From NCBI GenBank assembly GCA_003554005.1, contig PWEU01000400.1, positions 1-8,821 on the forward strand: a stretch of DNA of 8,821 nt, written 5' to 3'. The notes under the pieces are model-generated. The model worked only from the letters and a program-made list of their open reading frames with translations. It was not told the origin of the DNA and did no database searches. The position numbers and the translations under genes were made by a program. This DNA is from Nitriliruptoraceae bacterium (GTDB taxonomy: Bacteria > Actinomycetota > Nitriliruptoria > Nitriliruptorales > Nitriliruptoraceae). Of this stretch, positions 6,666 through 8,821 are shown piece after piece (the first letter of the stretch is position 1; every line of letters starts with the position of its first letter).

Positions 6666-6706
6666 TTGCGATCGTTGCCGGACCAGGTCATACTCCATGG
6701 TATGAC
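6666..6706 (+). promoter_or_regulatory. vapBC promoter and palindromic operator, leaderless start
   Basis: TTGCGA (6666-6671) is a fair -35 box, followed after 17 bases by CATACT (6689-6694) as -10. Transcription would begin about 7 bases later, at the A of the ATG at 6702, giving a leaderless mRNA; no Shine-Dalgarno precedes the gene. An inverted repeat GTCATAC (6687-6693), 6-base spacer, GTATGAC (6700-6706) overlaps the -10 box and the start codon. This is where an autoregulating VapB or VapBC complex would block RNA polymerase. The box assignments are by eye. Confidence 0.62.
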
Positions 6707-6932
6707 TCACAAGGTTGGCCCCAAGGGGCAGGTTGTCATCCCGAAGGACCTTCGCGACGTGCTCGGTATCGAGCCCGGCGACGAGGTCACCTTCTGGCGT
6801 GACGGCGACCATGTCGCCGTCCGGTCGGTGCGTTCCACACGGCCGCTGCGAGGACGGTTCGCCGGTAGCGCACTCGTCGACGAGCTTCATCGCGAGCGTG
6901 CGGCCGACCGCGCACGCGAGGACCGCCGGTGA
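6702..6932 (+). CDS. vapB: VapB antitoxin, AbrB/MazE (SpoVT) fold
   Basis: A 76-residue antitoxin with an N-terminal swapped-hairpin DNA-binding domain: VGPKGQVVIPKDLRDVLGIEPGDEVTFWRDGDHVAV (about residues 5-40) is the AbrB/MazE signature. The charged C-terminal part (residues 45-76, RERAADRAREDRR at the end) should wrap the VapC toxin and mask its active site. It is expected to repress its own operon through the palindrome over its start codon. The frame is open back to 6537, but the family begins at MTHKVGPKGQ, and the promoter and operator place the start at 6702. Its stop overlaps the vapC start (GTGA), so the pair is translationally coupled. Both genes look intact, unlike most of the element. 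Confidence 0.9.
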   Translation: MTHKVGPKGQVVIPKDLRDVLGIEPGDEVTFWRDGDHVAVRSVRSTRPLRGRFAGSALVDELHRERAADRAREDRR

Positions 6933-7321
6933 CGGTCGTCCTCGACTCCTGGGCGGTGCTTCGCCTGCTCGAGGGCACGGAGCCCGCTGCCTCGCGCGTC
7001 CAGGCCGAACTCGAGGGCGACAGCAGGCCGGTGATGAGCTGGATCAACCTGGGTGAGGTCTTCTACGTCGTCCGGCGGCTGCACGGGCACGAGGCGGCCG
7101 AGTCGGTCGTGCGTGACCTACGGCCACAGCTGGACCTCGATCTGCCCGATGCGACCCGGGTCCTTCAAGCCGCCACCATCAAGGCGGACCACGCCATGGC
7201 CTACGCAGACGCCTTCGCCGCTGCGACCGCACTGGCCCACCAAGCCCCCCTGCTCACCGGTGACCCGGAACTGCTGCTGGCTGGCGCACCATGGGCGCAC
7301 GAGGACCTGCGCAACAGCTGA
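6929..7321 (+). CDS. vapC: VapC toxin, PIN-domain ribonuclease
   Basis: A 130-residue PIN-domain endoribonuclease, the toxin of the pair with the preceding VapB. The four acidic residues that bind Mg2+/Mn2+ are all in place: Asp6 (VVLDSWAVL), Glu43 (NLGEVFYVV), Asp94 (AYADAFAAA) and Asp112 (LLTGDPELL). Family members cut tRNA or rRNA sites in the cytoplasm and stop translation; the target of this one cannot be read from sequence. Length is normal. The GTG at 6929 overlaps the vapB TGA by four bases and uses no separate ribosome-binding site. If the element is lost, the unstable antitoxin would decay first, so the pair could hold the element in the population. Confidence 0.92.
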   Translation: MTVVLDSWAVLRLLEGTEPAASRVQAELEGDSRPVMSWINLGEVFYVVRRLHGHEAAESVVRDLRPQLDLDLPDATRVLQAATIKADHAMAYADAFAAATALAHQAPLLTGDPELLLAGAPWAHEDLRNS

Positions 7322-7401
7322 TGCGCCCGACCCGGAAGCTTCGAGCGCCATGGAGCGCGTCCACTGACCCACGGCCCCACCCAGAACGATGTCCGGGCGC
7401 G

Positions 7402-7415
7402 GTGACGTTCGTCAC
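7402..7415. terminator. GTGACG-TT-CGTCAC palindrome in a convergent spacer
   Basis: A 6-bp perfect inverted repeat with a 2-base centre lies between the converging ends of vapC (7321) and the ribbon-helix-helix gene (7434). A shared terminator would be expected in this 112-base spacer, but the 2-base centre is too tight for a good hairpin and no T run follows, so it could equally be a protein-binding site. Confidence 0.25.
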
Positions 7416-7433
7416 TCGACACGTCTTGCGACC

Positions 7434-7763
7434 TCAGGGCGAAGGAGGCGGCTGGTCGCGGTACGGGAGTTCGGTCAGGAGGTCGAGGTCTGCGAGGCGC
7501 AGCGTCGGCCGAACTCGCTGGGCTTTCGTTGTCGCCCTCTCGGTCGGTGCGGGATCGGGGGTCTCCTCAGCCTCCTGCGCTGACGGCTCGCTCGTCGGTG
7601 GCCTCGGGGCATCGGACGGCCGGGCCCGTCGAAGGTCGTTGCGGAGGAGGCGGGCGAGTTCGTCCGCGACGGAGCGGTTGGCCTGGATCGCTCGGATGCG
7701 GAAGGCCTGCCACGTCGCGTCGTCGATGTTGACGCGGGCGGTCTGCTGCTCGCGCTGGTTCAT
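7434..7763 (-). CDS. Ribbon-helix-helix DNA-binding protein (plasmid/element type)
   Basis: A 109-residue protein. Residues 8-46 (TARVNIDDATWQAF..., then SVADELARLLRNDLRR) read as a short beta strand followed by two helices, the ribbon-helix-helix (Arc/CopG) pattern. The rest (47-109) is rich in Pro, Ala, Glu and Thr and probably disordered. Such proteins act as dimeric repressors or partition factors on mobile elements; which applies here is unknown. The ATG at 7763 has GAGG seven bases upstream and overlaps the stop of the excisionase-like gene (ATGA), so the two are coupled. An antitoxin role is possible, but no toxin gene follows on this strand. Confidence 0.68.
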   Translation of the reverse strand: MNQREQQTARVNIDDATWQAFRIRAIQANRSVADELARLLRNDLRRARPSDAPRPPTSEPSAQEAEETPDPAPTERATTKAQRVRPTLRLADLDLLTELPYRDQPPPSP

Positions 7764-8239
7764 GTCCGTGCCTCAGCTGAGCTCTGCGCGTCGACGCGTG
7801 GACCGGTCGCACCAGGGTGCAAGTCTGTGCCTGGACTGGGGGCCTCACGGGAGTTGGGCCGAAGGTGTTCGCTGGTCTGCTGTCCGGGGTGGCAGCGATC
7901 AACTATCCGGACGGTGTCGGAGGTCGGCCGTCGATACGGGGGACTGCTGATGGGCCGATCAGCGTGGTCGGATCGAGCGAGATGCTCGCGGGAGTCGCTG
8001 GCGAGTCGGTCCTTGCGAGCGAGGTCGGACGCGCACACCTTGGTCTCGCCCTGGGTGTTCCTGGACGCGAGTCGGTTGATTGCGTCCCCGGGGATCCTGA
8101 TGGCTCGGCCGATTCGGACGCTCGGGATGGCGTGGCTGGCGACGAGCTCGTAGAGCAAGGACGTGGTCGTGCCGAGGTACCCGGCGGCCTCGGCGACGGT
8201 GAGCAGGCGTGGTGGAGGAGGGATCGTTGAGCGCGGAAT
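7760..8239 (-). CDS. Excisionase-like winged-HTH protein with apparent ATT start
   Basis: Residues about 11-57 (RLLTVAEAAGYLGTTTSLLY, then HAIPSVRIGRAIRIPGDAINRLAS) match the MerR-like HTH_17 domain of actinobacterial excisionases, which bind near att sites and direct the integrase to excision. No ATG, GTG or TTG lies in frame between the upstream TGA and the TTG at 8158, which is in mid-domain. The best start is ATT at 8239, with AGGAG six bases upstream; CTG just before the domain is another option. A mutation from ATG to ATT is possible. From 8239 the protein has 159 residues, whereas excisionases are usually 60-80; the tail (61-159) has no recognised domain but has GC-rich third positions and ends in a 4-base overlap with the next gene. 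Confidence 0.7.
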   Translation of the reverse strand: MPRSTIPPPPRLLTVAEAAGYLGTTTSLLYELVASHAIPSVRIGRAIRIPGDAINRLASRNTQGETKVCASDLARKDRLASDSREHLARSDHADRPISSPPYRRPTSDTVRIVDRCHPGQQTSEHLRPNSREAPSPGTDLHPGATGPRVDAQSSAEART

Positions 8240-8265
8240 CGTGGTCTCCTGGACGGCATCGTGGC

Positions 8266-8378
8266 GTGAGCCGAGCCGGTGCTCTGCTTCGGCCCGGTGG
8301 GCTCACTTGTCCACACGTCGCTCACCACTTGCTCACGACAGCCGGGGGGCGCATCTCTCCATGCTCGGTTTCGCTCAC
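8266..8378. repeat. GCTCAC motif cluster beside attR
   Basis: GCTCAC occurs at 8301-8306, 8320-8325, 8331-8336 and 8373-8378, and its complement GTGAGC at 8266-8271. Flanks are partly shared (the last three plus-strand copies conform to CGCTCAC or GCTCACGA). The cluster lies between the excisionase-like gene and the attR core, where arm-type integrase or excisionase sites are expected, and it also covers the likely excisionase promoter, so autoregulation is another reading. The left arm has one near match at 2941-2948. Confidence 0.55.
8307..8315 (+). promoter_or_regulatory. TTGTCCACA box (DnaA-box consensus of high-GC actinobacteria)
   Basis: TTGTCCACA is the consensus DnaA box of Streptomyces and mycobacteria. 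It lies within the GCTCAC cluster upstream of the excisionase-like gene. A second copy, on the opposite strand, lies at 4612-4620 upstream of the integrase, and the two share a 10-mer CTTGTCCACA. Both are outside recognised genes. Two boxes do not make an origin; they may bind DnaA as a regulator, or be a site for an element protein. Confidence 0.4.
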
Positions 8379-8393
8379 GAGCGCGAGGCCGTC

Positions 8394-8821
8394 CTAGCTG
8401 CCCGGATCCGCCGCGATCTCGCGTGCGCGCAGCAGCCCCGCGTCGAGCATCTCCTCGGTCAGCCGACCGGTGAAGGTGTTCTGCTGGCTGACGTGGTAGC
8501 TGCCGAGGAGCACCCGGCCGTCGGGTAGCACCACCTCGGCGCCGTGACCGAAGCGGGGCTTGCGGCTCGACCAGCCGGTGTGGCGCAGCACCGCATCCCA
8601 CGCGAAGCCGCCGAGGGCCACGGCGACCCGCCACGGGAGCAGCTCCAGTTCCGCGGCGAGGTAGGGCGCACAGCGGTCGCGCTCGGCCACGCTCGGCCGG
8701 TTGTCCGGTGGTGCGCACCGCACGGCGGCCGTCACGTAGGCGCCGGCGAGCTCCAGGCCGTCGTCACGGGCGATCGACGCGGGCTGGTTGGCGAACCCGG
8801 TGCGGTGCAGCGAGGCGAACA
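8394..8821 (-). CDS. udgB: Type-5 uracil-DNA glycosylase UdgB, C-terminal part, with element-supplied end
   Basis: Family-5 uracil-DNA glycosylases remove uracil (and often hypoxanthine or oxidised bases) from DNA at the start of base-excision repair, and are common in thermophiles and actinobacteria. The in-frame segment begins FASLHRTGFANQPAS at the window edge and continues GLELAGAYVTAAVRCAPP, LGGFAWDAVL, RFGHGAEV and the motif-2 region GSYHVSQQNTFTGRL. The N-terminal part, including the first catalytic motif and the Fe-S cysteines near it, lies outside the window. The internal Met of the frame at 8735 is not the start. From about base 8437 leftward the coding sequence comes from the element: the end is GLLRAREIAADPGS instead of the displaced VFQRAGELGAGRHR. 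Both can form a short amphipathic helix, so function is probably kept. Confidence 0.9.
   Translation of the reverse strand, partial: FASLHRTGFANQPASIARDDGLELAGAYVTAAVRCAPPDNRPSVAERDRCAPYLAAELELLPWRVAVALGGFAWDAVLRHTGWSSRKPRFGHGAEVVLPDGRVLLGSYHVSQQNTFTGRLTEEMLDAGLLRAREIAADPGS
8438..8488. other. Right attachment site (attR), 51-bp core
   Basis: The partner of the repeat at 2823-2873, identical over all 51 bases and in the same orientation. It lies inside udgB and encodes the conserved QQNTFTGRLTEEMLDA. Left of it the sequence is the element's substitute gene end and the GCTCAC cluster; right of it is the host gene. Confidence 0.82.

Larger units (their letters stand above)
6061..6701. other. 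Divergent spacer between serine hydrolase and vapB, stem-loop rich
   Basis: No gene in these 641 bases is convincing. An 89-codon frame at 6186-6455 (+) has GC-rich third positions but no ribosome-binding site and no recognisable product. The right half carries three stem-loops (listed separately) and five copies of GGTCCT or its complement AGGACC between 6428 and 6613. The hydrolase promoter should lie left of about 6200 and the vapB promoter at 6666-6694. Confidence 0.5.
2823..8488. mobile_element. Integrative element inserted in udgB (about 5.6 kb, decayed)
   Basis: The element is bounded by the 51-bp direct repeats. Read on the minus strand from the right it contains an excisionase-like HTH gene, a ribbon-helix-helix gene, then oppositely oriented vapBC, a frameshifted serine hydrolase, a tyrosine integrase and a DUF433/DUF5615 toxin-antitoxin remnant. 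No replication, transfer or phage structural gene is seen, so it is not self-transmissible as it stands. Integration into the 3' part of a protein gene with a substituted end follows the logic of e14 in icd. Three genes are damaged, including the integrase, so the element is probably a fixed remnant. Usually int sits next to xis; here about 2.9 kb separates them, suggesting cargo was added between. Confidence 0.8.

Noticed and set aside
7817..8230. 137-codon plus-strand frame opposite the excisionase-like gene
   Set aside because: Shadow of the recognised HTH gene on the other strand.

Overview
The window is GC-rich throughout and its genes end codons mostly in G or C. The gene families (type-5 uracil-DNA glycosylase UdgB, DUF664-like DinB protein, VapBC with a promoter that looks leaderless) suggest an actinomycete. 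A Pseudonocardiaceae-like host is only a guess.

Left flank (1-2822), apparently chromosomal: the C-terminal part of a YghZ/Gpr-type aldo/keto reductase (+), a convergent medium-chain dehydrogenase/reductase (-) with an Asp/Gly-rich microsatellite insert, and a divergent DinB-superfamily gene (+). A GC-rich convergent spacer follows, holding a 65-bp tandem duplication. It ends at a short orphan piece of the 3' end of udgB.

Centre (2823-8488), the main discovery: a 51-bp perfect direct repeat (2823-2873 and 8438-8488) lies inside udgB coding sequence. The 5' part of udgB lies to the right and its displaced original 3' end is about 5.6 kb to the left. Between the copies are a tyrosine integrase (-), an excisionase-like HTH gene (-), a ribbon-helix-helix gene (-), a VapBC toxin-antitoxin pair (+), a DUF433 antitoxin with a truncated toxin (-) and a frameshifted serine hydrolase (-). 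I read this as a small integrative element that entered the 3' portion of udgB, with the 51-bp repeats as attL and attR. It brought a substitute C-terminus (14 residues), so udgB stays open.

The element looks decayed and probably locked in place. The integrase keeps its Arg, Lys and HxxR residues but has lost, apparently by an in-frame deletion, the segment with the second His/Trp and the catalytic Tyr. The hydrolase has a one-base frameshift. The DUF5615-type toxin is cut to 26 codons. The excisionase gene has no ATG, GTG or TTG upstream of its HTH; its best start is ATT behind a good Shine-Dalgarno. In contrast vapBC appears intact, with its own promoter and a palindromic operator over the start codon, so it could help retain the element.

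Right flank (8489-8821): the upstream part of udgB, running off the window edge. No tRNA, rRNA or CRISPR array was seen.
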